A DNA stretch of 64,000 bases from Pedobacter sp. Bi126 (GCF_918698245.1 NZ_CAKKMS010000001.1:1054001-1118000), one strand, 5' to 3'. Counted from the stretch's first letter, positions 34,916 through 44,445 are shown. Numbers and translations are program-made. The notes: a model not told the origin generated them from the letters alone.

Positions 34916-35756
34916 TATTGTTTGGTACTAATGGGTGCACATACGTAGCGCCCACGATCAGAGATGTTCTGCGATAAAAAAAATTATAATAATAGACAAC
35001 TAAATTTTGGAACCAAGTGATGATACAAACCAACACAAACCCCCAAATAACCGTAAGATTAATATTACAAATTTAGCCAAAAATGAACAATTAAATTACC
35101 AAACAGAGTGAATATGAATAGAATATGACACGCTTATTTCACGCTATAGTTCGTCAAAAATGGTCTAAAGAGCGCATGAACAAAGAAAAAACAAAAAATT
35201 CGATTGAAATAAAATCATAAATTCTTGACAATTGTCATGAACAAAATGAACGAGAAGTTTTTTAAAGATATAATTCCGGAAAATTTATGCAACTATTAGA
35301 AAAAGCAATGATGATCGCTGAATAAGGGAAGTATTTACAGGCGAAAGTTTGGACTAGCAATGTGATTAATACAACTAGTCAATCCCGAAAAGTGTGGATT
35401 GCGGTGGTGATACAAAAGAAATTTATCTGGATCAAACAACTATGCCAGTGATAAGGTGTTCTAACAAATAATTATTAGAATTTTTGCACAAAAAGATAAT
35501 TGGAAAACGGGAATATAAAATCGTAAAAACCTAATAACCATTATGTAGAAAAGACGGAATTTTTGTTTGGAAAGGGACAACTAATCACATAACAAACGCT
35601 TCCACCAGTGAATTATAATTGAGCTAGGAAAAAACCTAACCATTATTAAAATAAATAGGTAATTTACTCTTTGGACACAACAGCAATTACAAAAAACTAT
35701 AGCCAGATACCTGATTACAAACGGATAAATAAGTTGACGCACACTATTCAATAAGG
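34916..35756. other. Gap of 840 bp between two small exported-protein genes
   Basis: AT-rich, stop-rich in all frames. An exact TAnnTTTG element on the minus strand (35068-35075, TAAATTTG) probably serves the gene starting at 34915, giving a leader of about 145 nt. A short plus-strand frame near 35250-35330 (MNKMNEKFFKDIIPEN and MQLLEKAMMIAE in adjacent frames) may be the trace of a decayed gene, but it is too short to identify. Nothing else is recognised. Confidence 0.4.
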
Positions 35757-36236
35757 CTACCCTAACTCATTAAGGCCTTGGCAGTTAATAAGAAGCCTAC
35801 TCGCGTTTACAATATGTTTCAGCGCTATGAAGATTAATGGAATTGCCAAAAGAAAAAAATAGTCGCCTAACGGACAATTATAGTAAGTTATATAGCTCAC
35901 TGATGTACCCAAAGTATAAGTAAACCCATCCGTAACATAGCATAACGTATTACCGAAAGCATTCGTTCTGGATGATATCTGGCCAGTTTTAATATATTGT
36001 ACATTAACATTATTGTACGGCGAAGAATTGCATTCAGTTGCAGCATTGCTAAAAACAATATAATTGCTTCCGTTACTCCATGGCTCTCTAGTACCGGGGC
36101 ATATACCACACTGAGTCGATGTATTGATATAAACCCTAGAACCAGAACCAGAACCAATCTGGCATCCATTAGCTGCAAAACTACTGGAATAGACCAAAAT
36201 TACCGAAAGGAGGATCAAAAAAGCTCTTGATTTCAT
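35757..36236 (-). CDS. Small exported protein with C-terminal sorting-type signal (family member B)
   Basis: A 159-residue protein with signal peptide (SRAFLILLSVILVYSSSFA), Gly-Cys four residues later, and a Ser/Thr/Asn/Tyr-rich ectodomain with six cysteines. The C-terminal module starts CPLGDY, followed by FFLLAIPLIFIAL and a longer tail (KHIVNASRLLINCQGLNELG) than its relatives, so the end may have been altered by mutation or recruitment of downstream sequence. An ATG 15 bp upstream is possible. An exact -7 element (TATCTTTG, minus) is at 36264-36271. Confidence 0.7.
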   Translation of the reverse strand: MKSRAFLILLSVILVYSSSFAANGCQIGSGSGSRVYINTSTQCGICPGTREPWSNGSNYIVFSNAATECNSSPYNNVNVQYIKTGQISSRTNAFGNTLCYVTDGFTYTLGTSVSYITYYNCPLGDYFFLLAIPLIFIALKHIVNASRLLINCQGLNELG

Positions 36237-36251
36237 ACAATGATAATACAC

Positions 36252-36701
36252 TTATATCTTTTACAAAGATATACAAAGACACTCAAAAAAGTCTTAAAAT
36301 ACTACATAATCATACAAAAATAAACGACTCCAGACTAATTTTGAGTAGGATAGTAAGAATTTCAGCAAGTTTAATCCAAATCAAAAAGCTACCAAGACCT
36401 CATATTACAGCCCGAATAAATTTTTACCGTTCACATCAGAACGACAGATGTTGACATTCTATAATGGAAGTTAATTATTAAGTGACAGTCAATCTTATTA
36501 TTGCAAACTGTATGCAGCGCCTAACTATACCTGAAGGCCATTAAACGATTGGTCGTTGAACTTGAATTGAGGATGAGAATTACAATCTGCATTAAACAAA
36601 AGCAAATAAAATTTGTCTAGCAAATCAATAGGCGAGTAATAGTGTTAACAACAAAACTATTGAAAGACGTTAATTCCATTAGGCACATTGGCTTTGTGAA
36701 G
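36252..36701. other. Gap of 450 bp between two small exported-protein genes
   Basis: AT-rich with no recognisable gene. Contains the -7 element TATCTTTG (36264-36271, minus strand) about 28 bp before the start of the small exported protein at 36236. A 75-codon frame on the plus strand at 36227-36454 has no family features. Confidence 0.4.
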
Positions 36702-37103
36702 CTACAAATTAAAGGCATTGACATTTGCACGTGAACGAATTACAAGAACGGCGGCAAAACCACCAAACACAAATAGCCAAGGTAAATAATCGTCGATCGG
36801 ACAGGCTATAAAAGTAAAAGTCGGAATATACCTAAAAGAAGAATTTATCACTCCATTTATCCTACATGATAGACCATTTTCAACAGCTGAATTATAATCA
36901 TACTTTGGACAAGCAGTTTGATAGGCTGGGTTTGCATTGTTATAGGCAACAGGGCTACCAAAGTTCCGGGTACCTCCTAAAACGCCATAGTAGATAACTT
37001 CGTTTGCTGTAGCATAATTTAGCGCACAACCATCAGCAGAAGCTTCGAGAACCCCACACAAAACAAGAAGAAAAACAACAAAAACTTTAAGGTATTGCAT
37101 CAT
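36702..37103 (-). CDS. Small exported protein with C-terminal sorting-type signal (family member A)
   Basis: A 133-residue protein: signal peptide (LKVFVVFLLVLCGVLEASA), Gly-Cys at residues 25-26, an Asn/Tyr-rich ectodomain with four cysteines (C26, C65, C80, C101), and the clearest form of the C-terminal module: CPIDDY (101-106), a hydrophobic helix (LPWLFVFGGFAAVLVI) and the tail RSRANVNAFNL. It lies divergent from wza, 341 bp away. An exact -7 element (TACCTTTG) is at 37153-37160. Confidence 0.72.
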   Translation of the reverse strand: MMQYLKVFVVFLLVLCGVLEASADGCALNYATANEVIYYGVLGGTRNFGSPVAYNNANPAYQTACPKYDYNSAVENGLSCRINGVINSSFRYIPTFTFIACPIDDYLPWLFVFGGFAAVLVIRSRANVNAFNL

Positions 37104-37444
37104 TAAAAATATTTAAAGCCGAGGGCTTTTTTAGAATAAGGGACGACCGATACAAAGGTATTGAAAAAACAAACCGCTGCACGTTTAATGCCATTTATCC
37201 ATTGACAAAAATCAACAACTAAAAAAAATACATAAATAACTGTAAATCTGAAGTTTAACATTTTTTTAAAGCTAAAAAAATAACAAAACAACAAATAATC
37301 CGTAGTATATGTAATACACAATAAATAAATTAAGCTTATAATTGCAGCACTATTTACTCCTTATTTCTCTACTTTTTTTTTAATTCAAGTTTTTTAGAAT
37401 TTAAGGGTTACTTTTGACTCTTATAAAACAAACAGGTACTTTCT
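37104..37444. promoter_or_regulatory. Divergent promoter region between small exported protein A and wza
   Basis: Two exact TAnnTTTG elements point away from each other: TACCTTTG on the minus strand (37153-37160) for the small protein and TACTTTTG on the plus strand (37409-37416), 28 bp before wza. Neither has a TTTG -33 box at the ideal distance. The remainder is very AT-rich. The plus-strand promoter is the best candidate for driving the long polysaccharide operon. Confidence 0.5.
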
Positions 37445-38266
37445 ATGATTGAAAAGAAACTTTTAATTCCTCTATTCATATGCAGTGTTATATTAATAAT
37501 GAGTAGTTCTTGTTCTGTAAGAAGACAGCGTACACTATTCAATTCTCCGTATGATTTAGTAACGGACACCATAAAACAAGTTTATGTGGTTAATGACCAG
37601 GGAAACAGTGACAATTTTTATAGGATTAAGGTTAATGATCAGCTAACAATAAGAAACCTTCAAAATCCTGAGTTCGGTGCGGTAGGTACAACAAGCGCTA
37701 CCTCTTCGGGCTTAACTTACAGTTCGTCAGATGGTAAGGCAGCTGCCGGAACAGCCTACATTGTGGAGCCAGATGGAAAAGTTAACCTGCCGGCTATCGG
37801 CAAAATCGAAGTAGTTGGTCTTTCCAGACGCGAGGCGGCCAACAAAATTCAGGATATATATAAACAAAAGCTGTTAAAAGATCCAATTATTGAATTAACG
37901 GTTGTAAATTTAAAAGTTACAGTACTTGGAGAATTTAATAAACAGGGTAACTTTCTGTTGGCAAATGATAATACCAGCTTAATAGATATTATTGGTGAGG
38001 CTGGGGGGATTACCAAAACAGCAGATCCTAAGACATTGAAAATCATACGGGGGGACCGGAAGTCGCCTGAAATTATTTATGTTAACTTAACAGACATCAA
38101 TAGTCTTACGAGCAATAAACTGATATTACAAAATAACGATATATTAATCCTCCAGCCTACTAAGAACTCAGCACTTAGTGAGAGACTGCAGAGTTATAAC
38201 AATGTGATACAGCCTTTATTGGTTGTGATAAATGTTGCACTATTAATTTTTACCGTTTCCCGTTAA
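37445..38266 (+). CDS. wza: Wza-type polysaccharide export lipoprotein
   Basis: Outer-membrane polysaccharide exporter of the BexD/Wza family. The 273 residues start with a lipoprotein signal (LIMSSSC, lipidated Cys about residue 23), then the Poly_export domain (FYRIKVNDQLTIRNLQNPE, with AYIVEPDGKVNLPAIGKIEVVGLSRREAANKI) and one SLBB domain (KVTVLGEFNKQGNFLLANDNTSLIDIIGEAGG). The C-terminus is a membrane-spanning segment (IQPLLVVINVALLIFTV) as in Wza. First gene of the plus-strand operon, coupled to wzc by a 1-bp overlap (TAATG). Confidence 0.93.
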   Translation: MIEKKLLIPLFICSVILIMSSSCSVRRQRTLFNSPYDLVTDTIKQVYVVNDQGNSDNFYRIKVNDQLTIRNLQNPEFGAVGTTSATSSGLTYSSSDGKAAAGTAYIVEPDGKVNLPAIGKIEVVGLSRREAANKIQDIYKQKLLKDPIIELTVVNLKVTVLGEFNKQGNFLLANDNTSLIDIIGEAGGITKTADPKTLKIIRGDRKSPEIIYVNLTDINSLTSNKLILQNNDILILQPTKNSALSERLQSYNNVIQPLLVVINVALLIFTVSR

Positions 38267-40665
38267 TGGAAAATACTGAACATTTTAATCCTAAAAAAGC
38301 AATCAGCCAAACCATAGATTTTTATAAAATCTTCAGGGTCTTCCTCAGCCGATGGTATTGGGTAGCCTGCACGGTATGCATAGCACTTTGTTTTGCATGG
38401 CTCTATCTCTGGTACACACCTCCCATTTATCAGACCGGGGCATCACTTAAACTTGCGGAAAGTAATCCGGGATCGGGAAAGGATATGGCATCTCCTTCTT
38501 TCAGTTATACGGATAAAATCCAGTCTGAAAGCTTCACCATTAAAAGCAATGAGGTCATTTTAAATGCCATTAAAAATATCGATTATAAGATCAGTTACTA
38601 TATCAAAGGACGGGTGCGTACCGCAGAGCTCTATCCTACCATCCCTTTTATAATTGAAATTATAAAACAGGACAGCTTAAATTTTAGCCGGGCACTTTTC
38701 GAGGTAAGCCGCAGTGATGATAACCATTTTAAAATTTTTCCAGCCGATCAAAAGAGTCAGACAATGACCTATCGATACGGGCAGGACATCAACATGGGCA
38801 ATACCACCTTTCGCATAAAAAGTAAAATCCCCGAAAGCGGCACCTATCAGTTTCGGTTTAATAGCAAAGAAGATTTTATCGGCCGTGCGATGAATGGCCT
38901 TTATATAGGTGAGGCTGCACGTTTTACCAACGTAATGAGTTTAAGTCAAACAGATGCCAATCCGATATTTGCATCTGACATTCTTAACGCCATCATGAAA
39001 GAGTATGTAAAGTATGATATCATCCAAAAACAAAGATCAGCCAAACAAACTGTTGAATTCATTGATACCCAACTAGGTTTTATCAATACCGAAGCCAACA
39101 AATCGGGCAGTACACTCGCCAATTATAAAACGGCCAATAAAATGGTAGACCTGTCTTCTACAGCATCCTCTACCATCAGCAGATTATCTGACTTTGAAAA
39201 ACAAAAAACAGAACTAAACCTGAAGCAGGTTGGCATCAAACTACTGGAAGACCAGATTAAAACAAACCGGAGCAAAATTGAAATTGGCCTAGATCTGGAA
39301 AGCGATCTTTCAAATGGCCTTGGATCATTGCTAGGACAGCTTAACGCACTATTGGCATCGAGAGAGGCAAAGTTAAACCAGTTTACAGCAGATTCTCAAC
39401 CAGTTAAACAGGTAGAACAACAGATTTCGAATGTTAAACTGAATATTAGAAACAATATACAGAATATGCGCATCCGTAATGAGCAGACCCTTAACTATAT
39501 TAACAAGCAGATAGATGAAGTTAATCAAAGCATGGGAAATATTCCGTCCAAAGAACAAAACTATGTCAAGCTTCAGACAAATTTTGATGTCAACAATAAA
39601 GTCCGCTCCTTTTTAGCCGAGAAGAAATTAGAAGCCGAGATGGCTGCTGCTGCAGTTGTTCCAGGTGCAGCCATTGTTAATCCTGCTTATCCGTCCTATT
39701 ACGCTATATCTCCCAATGATAAGCGGGCATATACCATGGCTATTATGTTTGGGTTGGCAGCAGGGTTCGGCCTGATCCTATTGGTTAGGTTTTTAAATCC
39801 ATACATTTATGACAAAGAAACCGTAGAAGGTTTAACCAATACGCCGATCATCGGTGTGATCCGCAAATTCCCCGATTTTATTGATCAGGACAGCAGGCAG
39901 GCGTTGTCTATTGCAAAACCAAAATCAGTTTTCGCTGAATCTGTTAGGTCTGTAAGAACAAATTTAAGTTTTCTTGCCAGCCATAAGCAAAGTAAAATTA
40001 TTTGTGTAACCTCAGAGATTTCCGGTGAAGGAAAGTCTTTTGTTACCGTAAACCTAGCCGGCACTTTAGCCTTGATTGAAAAAAGGGTAATATTAATTGC
40101 GGCAGATTTACGTAAATCAAAATTACACAGGATATTTGACAACGATAACAAAAAGGGGCTGAGCTCTTTATTATCGGGACAGCATACACTAGAAGATGTA
40201 TTGGTTCATGATGATGTACATCATATCGACTTTATTCCATCGGGACCGGTACCACCAAATCCTTCCGAATTATTGCATACAGCGGCCATGCAGGAGCTGC
40301 TAAAAAAACTGGAGAAAGATTACGACTATGTATTGGTTGATACCGCTCCGGTTGGTTTAGTTTCGGATGCCATTCCGCTGATCAGACAATCTGATGTAAA
40401 TATATTTGTTATCCGCTCCGGGGTTTCCCAACAGCGTGCAGCGAATATCCCTGAGCGATTATCAAGGGAATACGGATTGAGTAATCTGGCCATTATCTTA
40501 AATGCATTTGGTGATGATGCCCTTTATTCGAATTATTATACAACCGACTACTCCCGTGGAGGAGGAAATAGCACTTATTACTACTCTGATTACAGTGGTT
40601 ATTCCGGGTCAGGGTATTATGATGATGAGAACAGAAAGTGGTGGATGTTTTGGAAAAAAAAGTAG
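38266..40665 (+). CDS. wzc: Wzc-type chain-length regulator with tyrosine autokinase domain
   Basis: Inner-membrane co-polymerase and BY-kinase that forms the periplasmic channel with Wza. The 799 residues have a Wzz domain with a first membrane helix (WVACTVCIALCFAWLYLWY), a long periplasmic coiled-coil region (about 240-445) and a second helix (AYTMAIMFGLAAGFGLILLV). The cytoplasmic kinase has Walker A SGEGKSF (about 586-592), A' ILIAADLRKS and the GPVPPNPSELL block, then Walker B YVLVDTAP. The end is a tyrosine cluster (about 15 Tyr in the last 45 residues, DYSRGGGNSTYYYSDYSGYS) for autophosphorylation. Confidence 0.95.
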   Translation: MENTEHFNPKKAISQTIDFYKIFRVFLSRWYWVACTVCIALCFAWLYLWYTPPIYQTGASLKLAESNPGSGKDMASPSFSYTDKIQSESFTIKSNEVILNAIKNIDYKISYYIKGRVRTAELYPTIPFIIEIIKQDSLNFSRALFEVSRSDDNHFKIFPADQKSQTMTYRYGQDINMGNTTFRIKSKIPESGTYQFRFNSKEDFIGRAMNGLYIGEAARFTNVMSLSQTDANPIFASDILNAIMKEYVKYDIIQKQRSAKQTVEFIDTQLGFINTEANKSGSTLANYKTANKMVDLSSTASSTISRLSDFEKQKTELNLKQVGIKLLEDQIKTNRSKIEIGLDLESDLSNGLGSLLGQLNALLASREAKLNQFTADSQPVKQVEQQISNVKLNIRNNIQNMRIRNEQTLNYINKQIDEVNQSMGNIPSKEQNYVKLQTNFDVNNKVRSFLAEKKLEAEMAAAAVVPGAAIVNPAYPSYYAISPNDKRAYTMAIMFGLAAGFGLILLVRFLNPYIYDKETVEGLTNTPIIGVIRKFPDFIDQDSRQALSIAKPKSVFAESVRSVRTNLSFLASHKQSKIICVTSEISGEGKSFVTVNLAGTLALIEKRVILIAADLRKSKLHRIFDNDNKKGLSSLLSGQHTLEDVLVHDDVHHIDFIPSGPVPPNPSELLHTAAMQELLKKLEKDYDYVLVDTAPVGLVSDAIPLIRQSDVNIFVIRSGVSQQRAANIPERLSREYGLSNLAIILNAFGDDALYSNYYTTDYSRGGGNSTYYYSDYSGYSGSGYYDDENRKWWMFWKKK

Positions 40666-40803
40666 GTTAATTGGTAACTGTTTAATTCGATGGCAGTGAG
40701 AAATGGAAGGAATGAGGGGGATGGTTAGAAAAACAACGATTAATTGTTTAATGCCCATCAAAAATACAGTTAACCGGTTCTTGTAGTTTATGCAATTAAC
40801 CAT

Positions 40804-41307
40804 ATGATAGATCAAAATTATAGATGGTATCCAGTTTTCACACGTTCAAGGGCTGAAAAAAAGGCTCATGAGGAGCTGATGAGAAAGGGTATTACCTCTT
40901 ACCTCCCGCTAAAAAAGACGGTTAAACAATGGAGCGACCGTAAAAAAATAGTTGAAGAGGCTTTGATTAAGTCTTATCTGTTTGTGTATATTTCGGCCAA
41001 AGAATATGCTGAAGTTTTGATGACCAATGGCATCGCCAGATTTATCTATTTCTCCAGCCAAATAGCGTCTATACCCGAACAACAAATTAAAGATCTTAAA
41101 CTCCTGCTCGCTACAGATGCAGAACTTGAGGTTTTTGAATACGACATCAAACCTGGTGAACGTGTGCTGATCAAAGCCGGTCCCTTTAAGGGAATCCTGG
41201 CTGAACTGGTATCGATAAAGAATAAACAACGTATTATTTTACGTTTACAGAATATGGGCTATGCGATTGAAATTAACACCTCAGTTGCATTTGTAGAGCC
41301 GATTTAG
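40804..41307 (+). CDS. NusG/RfaH-like transcription antiterminator (UpxY-type)
   Basis: A 167-residue protein with an N-terminal NusG domain (RWYPVFTRSRAEKKAHEEL, KSYLFVYI) and a C-terminal KOW domain (KPGERVLIKAGPFKGILAELVSIKNKQRIILRL). Specialised NusG relatives such as UpxY of Bacteroides and RfaH prevent premature termination in long polysaccharide operons. Its place as the third gene of an operon of at least 23 kb fits this job exactly. The 138 bp in front hold no gene. Confidence 0.9.
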   Translation: MIDQNYRWYPVFTRSRAEKKAHEELMRKGITSYLPLKKTVKQWSDRKKIVEEALIKSYLFVYISAKEYAEVLMTNGIARFIYFSSQIASIPEQQIKDLKLLLATDAELEVFEYDIKPGERVLIKAGPFKGILAELVSIKNKQRIILRLQNMGYAIEINTSVAFVEPI

Positions 41308-41479
41308 TGCTGGATAAGAAGTGAGGGATCAGGCTGGCCCTTTGTTAAATAGAGCTGATGTTTTAAGCTCAGCAGCTTATAAAAAATAAATATCAGTACA
41401 TTTTTGAAAATAAAATGTGACTGAGGGGGCGAAGCTGTGCCCGGCCGATAAAATATCAAATGACCATTACCCTTTACAG

Positions 41480-43303
41480 ATGTGCCGCATTGCGGGAATT
41501 ATAGATAGCAGCAGATCAATCGATCTACTTCAGGCAGAAGTTAAAGGCATGTGCACGCTAATGGCTCATGGCGGCCCTGATGATAAAGGTTTTTACGTCA
41601 ATGCCAGCGATGGAATTGTAATGGGCCATAGGCGTCTTGCCCTGATCGATTTATCTCCCAAAGGACATCAGCCCATGCTTTATCATAATGGAAAACTGGT
41701 TATTTCTTTTAATGGTGAGATCTATAATTACCAGCTGTTAAAAAAAGAGCTTCAGGACCTCGGCTTTCAGTTTAAGACCGAGAGTGATACCGAGGTTATT
41801 TTAGCCAGCTATGCCGCGTGGGGAGTTGAGGGTTTCGATAAGTTAAAAGGCATGTTTGCTTTTTGTTTGTATGACGCTGATCTACAACATAGCTACCTGG
41901 TACGTGACCCATCGGGTATTAAACCCTTATATTTTCGTGCAATCGAAAAACATCTGGTTTTTTCTTCGGAAGTTAAAGCCTTTGCAGAGACCGGCTATAC
42001 TTATAACGAACGGCCTGACTGGAAGATCCTTTTTCTGGCTTTTGGCCATTTGCCTGAACCATACACCACCTTTAGCGAAGTGATGATGTTGGCAAAAGGA
42101 CATTATCTGGACTGGCAACATCACTCGGATACTTTCGAGATCAAAGATTATGTCCAACAGCATGCTGTAAAAGAAATCAAAAATCACATAGAAGCGAAAA
42201 CCGCAGTGCAACAAAGTTTATACGCTTCGGTAAAAAAGCATCTTTTATCCGATGCTAAAATCGGTGTTTTTTTAAGTGGTGGGATCGACAGTAGCATTTT
42301 GACTTTACTTGCCGATAAAATTCTAACCAGCAACAACCCCGAATTAAGCAAACTCAATACCGTATCGATCAATTTTGAGGAAACAGCATTTTCTGAGAAA
42401 GTTTTTCAGGATATTGTTGTCCAACAACTCCATGGAGATCACTCGGAATATACCATCACACCTACCCTCTTCTTCAAACATTTCCCCGCAGCCTTAACAG
42501 CCATGGATCAACCCACTGCTGATGGCATTAATTCGTGGTTTGTTAACTATTTCGCTAAAGAAAACGGCTTAAAGGCTGTTCTATCTGGCATTGGTTCTGA
42601 TGAACTGTTTGGTGGTTATCCTTCTTTCAAACGGATGCGATGGGTCAGACAATTAAAGAAACTCCCTCAGTTCATTCTCAGAAAAAGCTTGCGTTTTAAA
42701 AAAGCTTCGTTAAAACGGTCATATTATTTAAGTTACCGCAATACGGTTGGCGAGTATCTTTTTTTAAGGGGCATATTCACTCCAGACGAAATCGCCGGGC
42801 TGTTATCGTGTTCGATTGCGGAGGTTGATCAGGTACTTCAAAGTGCTGTAATAATCCCAGTTCCCAATCATTTAAAAGACGGCGAAAGAGCCAGTTGGTT
42901 AGAATGTAACCTGTACATGCAAAACCAGTTGCTTAAAGATACCGATACCATGAGCATGCAACATGGTGTAGAGGTTAGGGTTCCCTTTTTAGATCAGCAC
43001 TTGCTTGCAACCCTGGCTGCAACGGATGGCGAAATCAAATTTGAAGGTGGCCGCCCAAAATCGCTTTTGATTGAAGCTTTTTCAGACATACTTCCCAGAG
43101 CCATCTGGGACCGCAGTAAAATGGGCTTTACTTTCCCTTTTCAACACTGGTTGAGAAAAGATGAGCACTTTCTCAATTCAATAAAAACGGGCGGAAATAC
43201 ATTCGCTTCAGCAATGCTTGATGATTTTCGGCGGGGAAATTTACACTGGAGCAAGATAATGGCAATTTATCAAGTATTCAAGGGCTCGGAAAAGACAAAT
43301 TGA
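41480..43303 (+). CDS. AsnB-like asparagine synthase family amidotransferase
   Basis: Glutamine-hydrolysing amidotransferase of 607 residues. The start at 41480 is chosen because it places the catalytic Cys at position 2 (MCRIAGIID), as required for class II glutaminases; an upstream ATG at 41417 would bury it. The glutaminase part has VMGHRRLALIDLSPKGHQP and VISFNGEIYNY; the synthetase part has the PP-loop FLSGGIDSSILT (near residue 265) and GIGSDELFGGYPSF. In polysaccharide loci such enzymes amidate uronic acids or other sugar carboxylates, and AsnB-like genes are standard in exosortase-linked loci. The next gene overlaps by 4 bp. Confidence 0.9.
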   Translation: MCRIAGIIDSSRSIDLLQAEVKGMCTLMAHGGPDDKGFYVNASDGIVMGHRRLALIDLSPKGHQPMLYHNGKLVISFNGEIYNYQLLKKELQDLGFQFKTESDTEVILASYAAWGVEGFDKLKGMFAFCLYDADLQHSYLVRDPSGIKPLYFRAIEKHLVFSSEVKAFAETGYTYNERPDWKILFLAFGHLPEPYTTFSEVMMLAKGHYLDWQHHSDTFEIKDYVQQHAVKEIKNHIEAKTAVQQSLYASVKKHLLSDAKIGVFLSGGIDSSILTLLADKILTSNNPELSKLNTVSINFEETAFSEKVFQDIVVQQLHGDHSEYTITPTLFFKHFPAALTAMDQPTADGINSWFVNYFAKENGLKAVLSGIGSDELFGGYPSFKRMRWVRQLKKLPQFILRKSLRFKKASLKRSYYLSYRNTVGEYLFLRGIFTPDEIAGLLSCSIAEVDQVLQSAVIIPVPNHLKDGERASWLECNLYMQNQLLKDTDTMSMQHGVEVRVPFLDQHLLATLAATDGEIKFEGGRPKSLLIEAFSDILPRAIWDRSKMGFTFPFQHWLRKDEHFLNSIKTGGNTFASAMLDDFRRGNLHWSKIMAIYQVFKGSEKTN

Positions 43304-44418
43304 AAAGCAAAAAAATACTATTTCTTACTCTACATACTTTCAGTTTAACAGGTGGAATTGAAAAAGTATCCCGGGCATTTGCAAAGGTCTTATGCGATCT
43401 AAAAAAGGAATCAGCTATTCAGGATTACAAGGTAAATAGTCTCTACGATACGCAAGCTGATCTGCGTTACGTGCAAAACAATTCATTTAAAGGTTTTGCA
43501 GGAAAAAAAATGGTTTTTGGCCTGTGTACACTTTCAATGGGAATCAATGCTGATGTGATTGTATTAAGTCACATCAATCTTTTGTTGTTTGCATGGCTGA
43601 TCAAGAAAATTAAACCTCAAAAAAAAATCGTATTGTTTGCCCATGGCATTGAAGTATGGAAAGAACTTAGTCCCTGGAAAACCATTTTCATCGAAAAAAA
43701 TGTAGAAATATGGGCGGTGAGTAACTTTACAGCCGGCCGCGTAGCTGAAGTACATCAAATCAAGGCAGATCAAATCAAAGTATTGAACAATTGCCTAGAT
43801 CCCTTTTTTAACTCACCATCTCATTTCAACAAGCCAGTTTCACTACTTGAACGTTATGGACTGGACCTGGACACGAAAATACTTTTCACATTAGGCAGAT
43901 TATCAAACCAAGAACAATATAAAGGTTACGATCAGGTATTGCTAGCAATGAAGAATTTTCCAGATGCGCATTATATTCTTGCCGGAAAAGCCGATGAACA
44001 GGAAAAAAAGAGGATTAAAAACCTGATAAACGAATATGGCCTGCAGAACCAGGTTACCTTAACCGGATTTATTCCCGATAGCGAAATTATAGCGCACTAT
44101 TTATTGGCAGATACTTTTGTAATGCCGAGCAAAGGTGAGGGTTTTGGCATTAGCTTTATTGAAGCTGCTGCCTGTGGGTGCAGGGTTATTGCCGGCAATA
44201 AAGATGGCAGTGTGGATGCCCTGTTGAATGGAAATCTGGGCGATCTGATCAATCCCGATGATCCAGAAGCGCTTGGTAATGCCATTTCAAAAAACATCAG
44301 CAAAGAAAGAACAGAGTCTCTCCATCTTCAGAAAAAATGTTTGACATCATTTGATTTTGTGGGTTATAAAAGAAAAGTTTTGGAATTGCTGAATACAGTC
44401 TGCCTCCATTCACAATAA
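43300..44418 (+). CDS. Family 4 glycosyltransferase
   Basis: A 372-residue GT-B transferase. It begins KKILFLTLHTFSLTGGIEKVSRAFAKV, the acceptor-domain N-terminus of GT4 enzymes, and the C-terminal donor domain contains ILFTLGRLSNQEQYKGYDQ, VTLTGFIPDSEI and MPSKGEGFGISFIEAAACGC, the classical E-x7-E retaining-GT4 motif. The start codon is TTG, fused to the preceding stop as TTGA. Donor and acceptor cannot be read from sequence. Confidence 0.9.
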   Translation: MKSKKILFLTLHTFSLTGGIEKVSRAFAKVLCDLKKESAIQDYKVNSLYDTQADLRYVQNNSFKGFAGKKMVFGLCTLSMGINADVIVLSHINLLLFAWLIKKIKPQKKIVLFAHGIEVWKELSPWKTIFIEKNVEIWAVSNFTAGRVAEVHQIKADQIKVLNNCLDPFFNSPSHFNKPVSLLERYGLDLDTKILFTLGRLSNQEQYKGYDQVLLAMKNFPDAHYILAGKADEQEKKRIKNLINEYGLQNQVTLTGFIPDSEIIAHYLLADTFVMPSKGEGFGISFIEAAACGCRVIAGNKDGSVDALLNGNLGDLINPDDPEALGNAISKNISKERTESLHLQKKCLTSFDFVGYKRKVLELLNTVCLHSQ

Positions 44419-44445
44419 GCGCAAGCAGGGTTAACCTCTTAAAAC

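Noticed and set aside
35250..35330. Remnant of a coding gene in the 840-bp gap
   Set aside because: Two short peptides in adjacent frames look slightly gene-like but are too short to assign or to support a pseudogene call.
36227..36454. 75-codon plus-strand frame between the small exported-protein genes
   Set aside because: AT-rich random-looking peptide lying over a good promoter element of the opposite strand.
33821..37103. Lipoprotein interpretation of the Gly-Cys pair in the four small proteins
   Set aside because: The residues before the Cys (ADG, ANG, GRG, ETG) do not form a lipobox, and signal peptidase I type sites lie a few residues before.
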